From DATARR01 sp036376245 (GTDB taxonomy: Bacteria; Acidobacteriota; Thermoanaerobaculia; Multivoradales; UBA5704): a DNA stretch of 64,000 bases. Position numbers and translations under genes: made by a program. Of this stretch, positions 49,990 to 59,524 are shown piece after piece. The notes below the pieces were generated by a model. That model was not told where the DNA came from. It saw only the letters and a list, made by a program, of their open reading frames with translations, and ran no database searches. Every line of letters begins with the position of its first letter. The stretch's first letter is position 1. The stretch spans positions 62,001 to 126,000 of the forward strand of contig DASVAS010000040.1 in the NCBI GenBank assembly GCA_036376245.1, written 5' to 3'.

Positions 49990-50700
49990 TTGATCTACGT
50001 GCCTGCCTTTTCCCGAGATGCGCGAAATACGGCCACCTACGGGCTGGCTCAGGCGGCGCGTTACCTCGGACTCTCCTCGACCACCCTACGGCAGTGGGTG
50101 CTGGGGCGTCCCTATCCCGTGAAGTCCGGGGCGGAGTTCTCGGCTCCGCTGATCAAGCTTCCCGATCCCGGCAAGCCTGCCCTGTCTTTCACGAATCTGG
50201 TCGAGGCCTACGTCCTGGCGTCGCTCCGCAGGAAGCACCGCATCCGGATGCGGAAGATCCGGCTCGCCCTCTCCTACCTCGAAGACAAGCTGGGCTCGGA
50301 ACATCCCCTGGCGACCGAACAGCTCGAGAGCGCGGGAGGCAGCCTGTTCATCCGGAAGTACGGCCAACTGATCGATCTTCCCGAGAGCGGCCAGACCGCC
50401 ATCGAAGAGGTCTGGAGACCCTATCTCCGGCGGATCGAGCACGACGCCTCGGGCCTTGCGGAGCGCTTCTACCCCGTCCGGCGGCTCGCGGACGCCTCCG
50501 CCCCCCGGGTCGTGGTCATCGATCCTGAGATCTCCTTCGGCCGGCCCACCATCGCCGGACGAGGCGTGAGCGTCGCCATCCTGGTGGATCGGTTCAGCGC
50601 AGGTGAATCGATGACCGATCTCGCAGAGGATTACGAACTGACTCAGCAGCAGGTCGAAGAGGCTATCCGCTACGGGCTCCCCGACGAGCTGGCTGCGTGA
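49990..50700 (+). CDS. DUF433 antitoxin with N-terminal MerR-like HTH
   Basis: A protein of about 236 residues. ATYGLAQAARYLGLSSTTLRQWVLG is a MerR-like helix-turn-helix. The middle domain is helical and uncharacterised, and the C-terminal ~70 residues (VVVIDPEISFGRPTIAGRGVSVAILVDRFSAGESMTDLAEDYELTQQQVEEAIRYG) are a DUF433 domain. The start is uncertain: TTG at 49990 has GAGG 9 nt upstream; GTG at 49981 or 49969 are alternatives. DUF433 proteins are antitoxin partners of DUF5615 PIN-like toxins, and such a gene follows with an 8-nt overlap. Confidence 0.8.
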   Translation: MIYVPAFSRDARNTATYGLAQAARYLGLSSTTLRQWVLGRPYPVKSGAEFSAPLIKLPDPGKPALSFTNLVEAYVLASLRRKHRIRMRKIRLALSYLEDKLGSEHPLATEQLESAGGSLFIRKYGQLIDLPESGQTAIEEVWRPYLRRIEHDASGLAERFYPVRRLADASAPRVVVIDPEISFGRPTIAGRGVSVAILVDRFSAGESMTDLAEDYELTQQQVEEAIRYGLPDELAA

Positions 50701-51139
50701 AGTAACCTTCTTCTGCGACAACGACCTCGGGACGAAGCTGTTCCCGCGCGCCCTCCGGGATCACGGGCTCAAGGTCGAGACGCTGATCCAGACCTTTCAT
50801 CAGTACGACACCCAGGACCGTGACTGGCTGCCGGAAGTCGGCAGGCGCGGCTGGGTCGTCCTGACGGCCGATTACCGGATGCGCTATCGCGAGCGGGAAC
50901 GCGACGCCATCATGGACAACAACGTTCGTGTGTTCGTGCTTCGCGGGCACCTTCACACCCAACGGATCTCTTATTTCCTGGACAACCTGCACCACGTCGA
51001 GAGATTCCTCCGCACCTATGAGGAAGCTTTCGTGGCGAAGGTCTATCGCGACCGTGTCGAGATGTGGCTGCGCTATGTCGATTGGCGGGAAAGAGTCGGA
51101 ATCGATCCGCCGGAGGACCCGGAGGATGATCTAACCTGA
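50693..51139 (+). CDS. DUF5615 PIN-like toxin, probable CTG start
   Basis: The frame encodes 148 residues with the DUF5615 pattern: VTFFCDNDLGTKLFPRALRDHGLKVETL, DTQDRDWLPEVGRRGWVVLTADYRMRYRERERDAI, FVLRGH. These acids form the PIN-like nuclease core. An ATG occurs only at 50879, after the conserved part, and no ATG, GTG or TTG exists upstream in frame. CTG at 50693, overlapping the antitoxin's 3' end, is the only reasonable start and suggests translational coupling. A frameshift error at the junction is the alternative. Confidence 0.7.
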   Translation: MREVTFFCDNDLGTKLFPRALRDHGLKVETLIQTFHQYDTQDRDWLPEVGRRGWVVLTADYRMRYRERERDAIMDNNVRVFVLRGHLHTQRISYFLDNLHHVERFLRTYEEAFVAKVYRDRVEMWLRYVDWRERVGIDPPEDPEDDLT

Positions 51140-51155
51140 CCACTACAATGCGGCT

Positions 51156-53639
51156 GTGATCGCCGCCCTCGCCCTCCTGACCGCCTCCGCCGCCTTAGCG
51201 GCCCCGCCTTCGATCGACCGGGCCATCGATCTCCACACCTCGGGACAGCTCGAGGAGGCGCTGCGGGAGTACCGGGCCGTGGCGGCGGCGGAACCGGAGA
51301 TGCGGGGCGTGGCGCTCACCAACGTCTGCGCCCTCCAGATGGACCTCGGGGAGTACCGGGCGGCGTTGCCGGACTGCCGCGAGGCCCTGCGGCTGAGCCG
51401 GAAGACCGGAGATCCCGGCGAGATCGCCTGGGCGCTCAACAACCTGGCGCTGGATCTCCAGGCCCTTGGAAAGACCGCCGAGGCGGAACGCCTCTTCCGC
51501 GAAGCCTTAGGGATCAACCGCCGGCGGGGCGACGCCGAATCCCAGGTCATCAACCTCTCCAATCTGGGGACTCTCGCCCTGGCGGCCGGCCGCTACTCGG
51601 CGGCGCTGCGTCTTCAGGACGAAGCCGCCGCCCTGGCTTCCCGCCACCGGGACGAGCCCTGGGCGGCGGAGCAGACCGCCATCGCCCGCATCAACCAGGG
51701 CGCCGTGCTGGAGAAGGTCGGCGCCTATCGCGAAGCCCTCGACCTCTACAAGGGGATGCTGGCCGACGCCGGCGGCCTGGACCGCGGACGGCGCGCCGCC
51801 TTGCTGGTCAACTCCGGCGTGATCTACCGCAACCTGGGCGATCCCGTGCGGGCGGTGGAGTCCTTCCGCGAGGCCGTCGAGGCCTACCGGGAGGCGGGGG
51901 ATCAGGCGGGGCTCTCCAACGCCTGGCTCAACCTGGGGCTCGCCCATTACCTGAACCTGGAGCGGCCCGGGGAGGCCGAGGCCGCCTACCGCGAGGCCCT
52001 GCGGCTGGCCGAGGCGAGCGGCGACCGGACGGAGGAGATCCAGGACCTCTTCTACCTCGGTCAGCTCCTGCTGGAGCAGGGGCGCTTGGAGGAGGCCGAG
52101 ACGGTCTACGGACGGAGCCTCACGATTGCCATCCAGGCCGGATCGGCGGAGGGCCGCTGGTCCGCACGCGAGGGTCTGGGACGGATCGCCCGCGCCCGCG
52201 GCGACCTGGACGGAGCCTTGAGCCACTTCGAGCTCGCCCTGGTAGAGATCGAGCAGGTCCGCGCCGGCCTCTCCCGCGGTGGACGCCGGTCCGGATACTT
52301 CGGCGACAAGCGGGCCGTCTACGCCGCCACGGTCGGCGCCCTCGTGGAGCGGGACCACCGCGAGCCCGGCCAGGGCTGGGCCGAGAGAGCCCTGGAAGTC
52401 GTCCTGCGCGCCAAGGCCCGGGACCTCCTGGACGCTCTAGGCGAAGCCGGCGGGTCCCGCGCTCCCCTGGGCGGGCTGCGGCGGCGGGTGGGGAACGGCG
52501 CGGCGCTGGAGTACTTCGCGGGCGAGGATCACCTCTATCTCTGGGTGATCCGCGGCAGCGGCATCCGCCTGCACGATCTCGGCAAGGCCAAGCCGGTCCT
52601 GGACGCCGTCGCGCGGGTCCATCGTGCCCTCTCCCGGGGTGAAAAGCCGCCCGCGGCGGCGGTGACCGCGCTCTCCCGTGTGCTCCTCGCTTCCGCCCGT
52701 CCCTTGCCCCGGGGGGAAGAGCTGCTCCGAATCGCCCCCGACGGCGCGCTCCACTACCTCCCCTTCGAGATATTGGAGGACCCGGCCGTCCCCGGCAGGC
52801 CTCTGGTGGAGCGGGTGGCGGTGAGCTATCTCCCGAGCGCTTCGATGCTGATGGAATTGGAGGGAAAGCAAACGCGAGCCGGAGTCTGGCTGGCGGGCTT
52901 CGCCGATCCCCGGCTGCCGCGTCCCGGCTCCGGCCCCTCCTCCCCCCGGGATCTCCTCGTCGAGCGTTTCGGCCTCGCGCCGCTCCCCGCCTCGGACCGG
53001 GAGCTGAAGACGGTGGGACGGCTCCTCAGCGGCAGCACCGCCTTGTTTACCGGAGATCTGGCCACCGAGCAGGCCTTCCGGAAGGCGGTGACCCGTGGGG
53101 CGCGGGTGGTCCACTTCGCCACGCACACCGTCATCGACGAGCGGCCCGGGAGGGGCGCGGCGATCCTGCTGACCGCCGCCGGGGAGGACGACGGCCTCCT
53201 CTACCCCGAGGAGATCGCCCGTCTCCCCGGCCGCTCGGACCTGACCGTCCTCGCCGCCTGCCGCACCGCCCTGGGTCCCGGGGGAGAGGGGCAGGCCCTG
53301 GCCACGCTCACCGGCTCCTTCCTGGCCGCCGGCTCCCAAGGCGTGGTAGCGACCCTCTGGGACATGGGAGACGCCGCCACCGCCGCCTTCATGGAGCAGT
53401 TCTACTGGGAGCTCGGCCAGGGCCGGAAACCCGCGGAGGCGCTGCGGAGGGCCAAGCTGCGCCTGCGGCAGGACCCGCGCTGGCGCCGGCCCGATCTGTG
53501 GGCGGGGTATGTGCTGATCGGCGAGGCGCCGGCGGTGACGCCGGGGAGGAGGGCCTGGTGGGTGTGGGGGCTTGGGGGGTTACTGGTAGCGATAGGGGTG
53601 TGGTGGCTGTGGCGGGCCCCCGCCCGGCTGCTGCCGTGA
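51156..53639 (+). CDS. exported TPR-CHAT protease-like protein
   Basis: An 827-residue protein: GTG start and signal peptide (MIAALALLTASAALAAPPS), about nine TPR-like repeats (residues 20-400) and a CHAT domain (about 540-790) of caspase fold. The catalytic dyad is H657 (VVHFATHTVID) and C702 (LTVLAACRTALG), both intact. A single membrane helix lies near the C-terminus (VWGLGGLLVAIGVWWLW). TPR-CHAT proteins include proteases in stress or defence systems such as gRAMP-associated TPR-CHAT, but this one is exported and has no CRISPR neighbour. Its last codons (RLLP and stop) lie in the DUF559 remnant. Confidence 0.9.
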   Translation: MIAALALLTASAALAAPPSIDRAIDLHTSGQLEEALREYRAVAAAEPEMRGVALTNVCALQMDLGEYRAALPDCREALRLSRKTGDPGEIAWALNNLALDLQALGKTAEAERLFREALGINRRRGDAESQVINLSNLGTLALAAGRYSAALRLQDEAAALASRHRDEPWAAEQTAIARINQGAVLEKVGAYREALDLYKGMLADAGGLDRGRRAALLVNSGVIYRNLGDPVRAVESFREAVEAYREAGDQAGLSNAWLNLGLAHYLNLERPGEAEAAYREALRLAEASGDRTEEIQDLFYLGQLLLEQGRLEEAETVYGRSLTIAIQAGSAEGRWSAREGLGRIARARGDLDGALSHFELALVEIEQVRAGLSRGGRRSGYFGDKRAVYAATVGALVERDHREPGQGWAERALEVVLRAKARDLLDALGEAGGSRAPLGGLRRRVGNGAALEYFAGEDHLYLWVIRGSGIRLHDLGKAKPVLDAVARVHRALSRGEKPPAAAVTALSRVLLASARPLPRGEELLRIAPDGALHYLPFEILEDPAVPGRPLVERVAVSYLPSASMLMELEGKQTRAGVWLAGFADPRLPRPGSGPSSPRDLLVERFGLAPLPASDRELKTVGRLLSGSTALFTGDLATEQAFRKAVTRGARVVHFATHTVIDERPGRGAAILLTAAGEDDGLLYPEEIARLPGRSDLTVLAACRTALGPGGEGQALATLTGSFLAAGSQGVVATLWDMGDAATAAFMEQFYWELGQGRKPAEALRRAKLRLRQDPRWRRPDLWAGYVLIGEAPAVTPGRRAWWVWGLGGLLVAIGVWWLWRAPARLLP

Positions 53640-53856
53640 TCGCAGGCTGATCGTTGAATTGGACGGGCAGATCCACGACACGGACCAGAACGTGGCCCGT
53701 GATTCTCAGCGAGACGCCTATCTCAAAGGCCAGAACTACATCGTCCTGCGATTCCCAAACCAGAGGATCTTCGACGACCTCGACTCCGTTCTCCTGGAAA
53801 TCGCCAAGGCCGCCGGCGGATCCCCCAACCCCTGGCTCCGCTACCACGAACCCTGA
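53629..53856 (+). pseudogene. truncated DUF559 nuclease of element 3
   Basis: In frame 1 the sequence CCRDRRLIVELDGQIHDTDQ ... NYIVLRFPNQRIFDDLDSV ... continues to TGA at 53854-53856 and aligns with the second half of the element 2 protein (CCQDRRVIVELDGEIHE). The first ~56 residues, including the TPAE helix, are gone, so no start codon remains. DNA similarity begins at CTGCTGCC near 53629, inside the end of the CHAT gene in another frame. Confidence 0.8.
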
Positions 53857-53938
53857 CCAACTATCCGACTAACTTTCTCCCCTCTCCCGGTGAGGGAGGG
53901 TGGGAGGGGTCGGGAGAGGGGCCGGGGGTGAGGGTTCG
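53629..53938. mobile_element. DUF559 element 3 remnant (left repeat and 5' half lost)
   Basis: Only the 3' half of the nuclease gene and the right inverted repeat (about 53878-53938: CCCCTCTCCCG ... GGTCGGGAGAGGGG ... GTGAGGGTTCGGGCGG) persist. The right repeat matches those of elements 1 and 2 in its outer GTGAGGG end and inner hairpin. The loss of the left end joins the element to the CHAT gene. This segment also covers the gap to the rhomboid-like gene, which holds nothing else. Confidence 0.75.
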
Positions 53939-53975
53939 GGCGGACCGCCTCAGCCGGCAAGCGCTTCTGGAGCCC

Positions 53976-54776
53976 TCAGTTCACCCACGGCCCCTTCCGC
54001 ACGTTCTGCCCCTTCTCGCCGGGGATCACCCGGAACCCCCGCTTCCGCTTCTCGCGGTCGAGCTTGCGCTGGATCCACCAGCGCTCCAGCCGCAGGCGCA
54101 GCTCGCGGAGCGTCCGCTTGCCGCCGCGCATCGAGCCGCTGGAGCGGACGTAGAGGTAGGTGAGGAGCACCGCCGTGCAGATCCCCAGGAAGCCGGGGAG
54201 ATCCTTGGTCCCCAGGAACCCCATGAAGGCGAACAGGATTTCCAGCCACAGGAACCACCGGGCGCGGATCGGCAGCACGAAGAAGAGGTAGATCGTGGCG
54301 TCGCCGTGCGCCGTGGCGAACGCCGCGATGAAGATCGCCAGCAGCATCCGCTGACCCTGCAGGATCACGAAGGGCGCGGGCACGATCATCGCGCCGGACA
54401 GGTCGATCAGGGCGTGGACGGCCACCGCCACCACCCCGGCCATGATGGAGCTCCACAGGATCAGCCGCCAGAAGTGCCGGCGGTAGAGGCCGAAGAACAC
54501 GTCCCGGCCGAACATGTAGAGGATCAGCAGCTCCAGCAGGAACCAGAACCCCGCCGCGCCGTTGCCCACGAACGGATACGTCGCCACCTGCCAGACGAAC
54601 CCGAGCTGCCAGGCCTGCGGCGTGAGCTGCAGGAGGTTGGGGATGATCGCCGTGGACTCGAAGAACCGCAGCGTGAAGGTGGCGAACAGGACGATCAGGA
54701 TCGCCAGGACGTCCCGCGGCGCCGGCCCGCCGAGGCCGAAGCCGCCGAGGTCCATCCGGGGATTGCGGGTCACCAA
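53976..54776 (-). CDS. rhomboid-like multi-pass membrane protein without catalytic Ser motif
   Basis: A 266-residue protein with about six membrane helices (DVLAILIVLFATFTLRFF, FWFLLELLILYMFGRDVFF, LILWSSIMAGVVAVAVHALI, MLLAIFIAAFATAHG, LFFVLPIRARWFLWLEILFAFMGF, GICTAVLLTYLYV). The WQVATYPFVG loop, an LYMFGRDV turn and a PIRARW segment are rhomboid-like. But the GxSG nucleophile stretch is absent (its place is taken by PAPFVILQGQR), so it is probably a non-proteolytic rhomboid-fold protein. The C-terminal 60 residues are basic and cytoplasmic. Confidence 0.75.
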   Translation of the reverse strand: MVTRNPRMDLGGFGLGGPAPRDVLAILIVLFATFTLRFFESTAIIPNLLQLTPQAWQLGFVWQVATYPFVGNGAAGFWFLLELLILYMFGRDVFFGLYRRHFWRLILWSSIMAGVVAVAVHALIDLSGAMIVPAPFVILQGQRMLLAIFIAAFATAHGDATIYLFFVLPIRARWFLWLEILFAFMGFLGTKDLPGFLGICTAVLLTYLYVRSSGSMRGGKRTLRELRLRLERWWIQRKLDREKRKRGFRVIPGEKGQNVRKGPWVN

Positions 54777-54804
54777 GAGCGCTCACCTCTCATCGCGGAC
54801 CATC

Positions 54805-56058
54805 TTAGGACAGCGGGTCGTAGAGCGGAAACCGCTCGCACAGCTCGCGCACCTTCCGGCGCACGCCCTCGTGGACCCCGGAGTCCTCCGGAGCGCGCAG
54901 GGCCTCGGCGATGAAGTCGCCCACCTTCTCCATCTCCGGCTCCTTCATCCCGCGGGTGGTCAGGGCCGGCGTGCCGATGCGGATGCCGGAGGCCACCATC
55001 GGCGGGTTGGGATCGTACGGGATGGTGTTCTTGTTCACCGTCAGGCCCGCCTCCTCCAGCGCCTTCTCCGCCACCTTGCCGGTCAGCCCGACCTTCGACA
55101 CGTCCATCAGGAAGACGTGGTTGTCCGTGCCGCCGGAGACGATCCGCAGGCCGTGACCGGTCAGCCGTTCCGCCAGGGTCCTGGCGTTGGCCACGATCTG
55201 CCGCTGGTAGACCTTGAAGTCGTCGGAGAGCGCTTCCTTCAGCGCCACCGCCTTGGCCGCGATGATGTGCATCAGCGGGCCGCCCTGGAGGCCGGGGAAG
55301 ACCGCGCGGTCGATGTCCTTGGCGAACTCCTCCTTGCACATCACCATGCCCGCCCGGGGACCGCGCAGGGTCTTGTGGGTGGTCGTGGTCACGAAGTGGC
55401 AATGGGGGATGGGCGACGGATGGAGGCCCGCCGCCACCAGGCCGGCGATGTGGGCGATGTCCGCCATGAGCAGCGCGCCGGCCTTGTCGGCGATGCTGCG
55501 GAAGCGCTCGAAGTCGATGATCCGGCTGTAGGCCGAGGCGCCGCAGATGATCAGCTTCGGCCGCTCGGCCAAGGCCAGGCGCTCGACCTCGTCGTAGTCG
55601 ATCCTCTCGCTCTCCCGGTCCACGCCGTAGGAGACCACCTGGAAGTCGCGGCCGGAGTAGGAGAGGCGATGGCCGTGCGTGAGGTGGCCGCCGGAGGAGA
55701 GGTCCATGCCCATCAGCTTGTCCCCCGGCTTGAGGAAGCCGAAGTAGACCGCCGTGTTGGCCGAGGTGCCGCTGTGCGGCTGGACGTTGACGTGCTCGGC
55801 GCCGAACAGCTCCTTGGCGCGCTCGATGGCCAGGCGCTCCACCACGTCCACGAACTCGCAGCCGCCGTAGTACCGCTTGCCGGGGTAGCCCTCGGCGTAT
55901 TTGTTGGTCATCACGCTGCCGGCGGCTTCGAGGACGGCGCGGCTGACGAAGTTCTCCGAGGCGATCAGCTCCAACCCGAAGTTCTGGCGCGCGCGCTCGT
56001 CGGCGATGGCCTGGTAGACGTCGGGGTCGGAGGCTTTCAGGGAACGGAAGTCAGACAT
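54805..56058 (-). CDS. glyA: serine hydroxymethyltransferase
   Basis: A 417-residue PLP enzyme converting serine and tetrahydrofolate to glycine and methylenetetrahydrofolate. ELIASENFVSRAVLEAAGSVMTNKYAEGYPGKRYYGG, QPHSGTSANTAVY, ADIAHIAGLVAAG and the PLP-lysine block TTTTHKTLRGPRAGM are all canonical. Length is normal. The product methylenetetrahydrofolate is also the methyl donor for TrmFO encoded in this window. The ATG at 56058 precedes MSDFRSLKASDPDVYQAI. Confidence 0.97.
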   Translation of the reverse strand: MSDFRSLKASDPDVYQAIADERARQNFGLELIASENFVSRAVLEAAGSVMTNKYAEGYPGKRYYGGCEFVDVVERLAIERAKELFGAEHVNVQPHSGTSANTAVYFGFLKPGDKLMGMDLSSGGHLTHGHRLSYSGRDFQVVSYGVDRESERIDYDEVERLALAERPKLIICGASAYSRIIDFERFRSIADKAGALLMADIAHIAGLVAAGLHPSPIPHCHFVTTTTHKTLRGPRAGMVMCKEEFAKDIDRAVFPGLQGGPLMHIIAAKAVALKEALSDDFKVYQRQIVANARTLAERLTGHGLRIVSGGTDNHVFLMDVSKVGLTGKVAEKALEEAGLTVNKNTIPYDPNPPMVASGIRIGTPALTTRGMKEPEMEKVGDFIAEALRAPEDSGVHEGVRRKVRELCERFPLYDPLS

Positions 56059-56168
56059 GGAAAGGCTCCTCGGCTAGAGAAGGAGATGGAGGACGCCGGA
56101 AGACGGGGCTTCCGGCGGTCGCCTGGAGAGGTATGAACAAGGCCGGACGATCGGAAAGGTCCGGAAGG

Positions 56169-56504
56169 TCAGGAGCTCTGGGGTTCCTCGGGGCCGGGCG
56201 ATCCCTCGGCGCCGCCGCCTTCGGGCTCGGCGGGCGGTGTTGCCTTGCGGGCCGGCGCCTTCTTGGCGGCGGGACGCTTCTTGGGAGGGGGGGCCTCCTC
56301 GGCGGGGCCGGCCTTGGCCGCCGCGCTCCCTGAGGGGGCTGAGCTCGCCTCCGCCGGCGCGGGGGACGCTTTCTTGACCGTACGCTTGGAGCCGGTGGGA
56401 CGCTCCGCGGCGCTACGCTGCAACGCTTCTTCGTTGTGCCGCTTCTTCAGCCGCTTGGTCCGGCGATGACGCCGGCGCTTCAGCTCCCGATCTCTCTCTC
56501 TCAT
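56169..56504 (-). CDS. small basic Ala/Pro/Lys-rich protein
   Basis: A 111-residue protein with an extremely basic start (MRERDRELKRRRHRRTKRLKKRHNEE) followed by a low-complexity histone-H1-like tail of Ala/Pro/Lys (KKRPAAKKAPARKATPPAEPEGG). AAGGAG lies 5 nt before the ATG, so it is translated despite its simplicity. The head resembles short conserved RRRRHRR-type proteins found near glyA/ribosomal genes in several phyla; it may bind RNA or DNA. Function unknown. Confidence 0.65.
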   Translation of the reverse strand: MRERDRELKRRRHRRTKRLKKRHNEEALQRSAAERPTGSKRTVKKASPAPAEASSAPSGSAAAKAGPAEEAPPPKKRPAAKKAPARKATPPAEPEGGGAEGSPGPEEPQSS

Positions 56505-56610
56505 GTCGTCTCCTTGGACGCCCCACGCCCGCCTCCCCGATCGATCGACTCGGCGCTTTCAGGCTGTGCCAGCTTGCCGTACGCGCCGCCTGAATGTCAA
56601 TTAACGGCAA

Positions 56611-58170
<1,560 letters not shown>

Positions 58171-58213
58171 GGCGGGCGCATCTTATCCCAAGGCCCGTTA
58201 CAATCCGCGTCCC

Positions 58214-59524
58214 ATGCCGTTCTCCCGCCTGGACACCGCAGCCGTCGCCCGCACCCTCTCCCAGGTCGCCGAGAAACCGGAGGACGTCGTCGACGCCTTC
58301 TTCGAGCGCCGCGAGGACGTGGAGCTGGCGCCCGAGGGGGACCCGGGAGCCTTGCGGATCTGGCGGGAGGAGGGCTTCGCCCTGCGCCTGGTCCGGCAGG
58401 GACAGACCTGGATGGCCTCCCGGGACGCGATTGAATCGAAGTCGTTCGCGGAGGCCCTGCGCCAGGTGGCCCGGGCGTTCTCGGCCGCCACCTATCCCGA
58501 GCCGTCGCTGGAGATGGAGCCGCCCGAGCCGGTCGCCGCTCCCGAGCTGATGGAGTTCCCCGGCGCGCTCTCCCGGGCCGTGCGCGCCCATCACGTGGGA
58601 TTCCCGCTGCGGGTCAGCGTCCGCCGGCACCGCCGCTGGGTGCAGGTGGTAGGTCCCCGGCTGGTGGCCGGCACCGAGGCCGAGTCCTTCTACAGTTGCG
58701 CGGTCGAGTCCTCCTGGGGACGCTACGGCGCCCTGCTGACGCGCCTCGACGCGCACGCCGCCGAAGAGGTGGCCGCCACCGTCGTGGCCCTGTTCCGCGC
58801 CCGCGCCGCGCCGCCGCCCGCGCCGTTCCGCGGTCCCGCCGTGCTGTCCCCGGCCGCCGTCGCCGTGCTCCTCCACGAAGCCGTGGCCCACGCCCTCGAA
58901 GCCGACACCCTGGCGCAGGGCGGCAACCCGGAAGCGGCGGTGGGAGTCGCCATGGCGGCGCCCTGCCTCGACGTGCTGGACGACCCCGCCGCGGCGCCCC
59001 CCGGCGTGCGCCGTACCACCGACGACGAAGGCGCCCCCGTGGTGCGCCGCTGGTTGCTGCGGGGCGGCGTCGTGGAGCAGCCCCTGGCGGACGCCCTGTG
59101 GGCGCGCACCTCGCCCGTGCTCCTGCCCGGCGCGGGACGGCGGGGCACCCGCCACCTGCCGCCGGGACCGCGCTCCACGCACCTGGAGGTCCTGCCCGGC
59201 GAGGCCTCGGACGTCGATCTCCTGAGCGGCTCCGAGGAGGGGCTGTATCTCCCGGAAGCCAGCCGGGGCGCCCTCGATCCGCTCTCCGGAGAGTTCGCCC
59301 TGCACCTCCCCTACGCCAAGCGGTTCCGCCGCGACAACCTCGCCGAGACCGTGGGTCCCTGCGTGCTGCGGGGCCGGGTGGCCGACCTGCTGACCCGCGC
59401 CGTGGCCGTGGGCAGCGAAGCGCGGCCGGCCGGCGCCGGCTGGTGCGCCAAGGGAGGCCAGAAGCTCCCGGTCTGGGCCACCGCGCCGGCCATCCGCCTG
59501 GAAGGCGTGGAGGTCGTGCCGTGA
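58214..59524 (+). CDS. tldD: TldD-type metalloprotease subunit
   Basis: A 436-residue TldD-family protein. The zinc motif HEAVAH is at H221-E222-H226 (VLLHEAVAHALEAD). The N-terminal half is the characteristic alpha/beta region with VDAFFERREDVEL, and the C-terminal beta-domain includes YLPEASRGALDPLSGEFALHLPYAKRF. In Escherichia coli TldD works with TldE to degrade unfolded peptides and mature microcin B17 or CcdA. It is about 50 residues shorter than the E. coli protein. Its stop overlaps the GTG of the next gene. Confidence 0.88.
   Translation: MPFSRLDTAAVARTLSQVAEKPEDVVDAFFERREDVELAPEGDPGALRIWREEGFALRLVRQGQTWMASRDAIESKSFAEALRQVARAFSAATYPEPSLEMEPPEPVAAPELMEFPGALSRAVRAHHVGFPLRVSVRRHRRWVQVVGPRLVAGTEAESFYSCAVESSWGRYGALLTRLDAHAAEEVAATVVALFRARAAPPPAPFRGPAVLSPAAVAVLLHEAVAHALEADTLAQGGNPEAAVGVAMAAPCLDVLDDPAAAPPGVRRTTDDEGAPVVRRWLLRGGVVEQPLADALWARTSPVLLPGAGRRGTRHLPPGPRSTHLEVLPGEASDVDLLSGSEEGLYLPEASRGALDPLSGEFALHLPYAKRFRRDNLAETVGPCVLRGRVADLLTRAVAVGSEARPAGAGWCAKGGQKLPVWATAPAIRLEGVEVVP

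Noticed and set aside
51156..53639. CHAT protein as part of a type III-E CRISPR (Craspase) system
   Set aside because: It has a signal peptide and C-terminal membrane helix, and there is no gRAMP effector or CRISPR array in the window.
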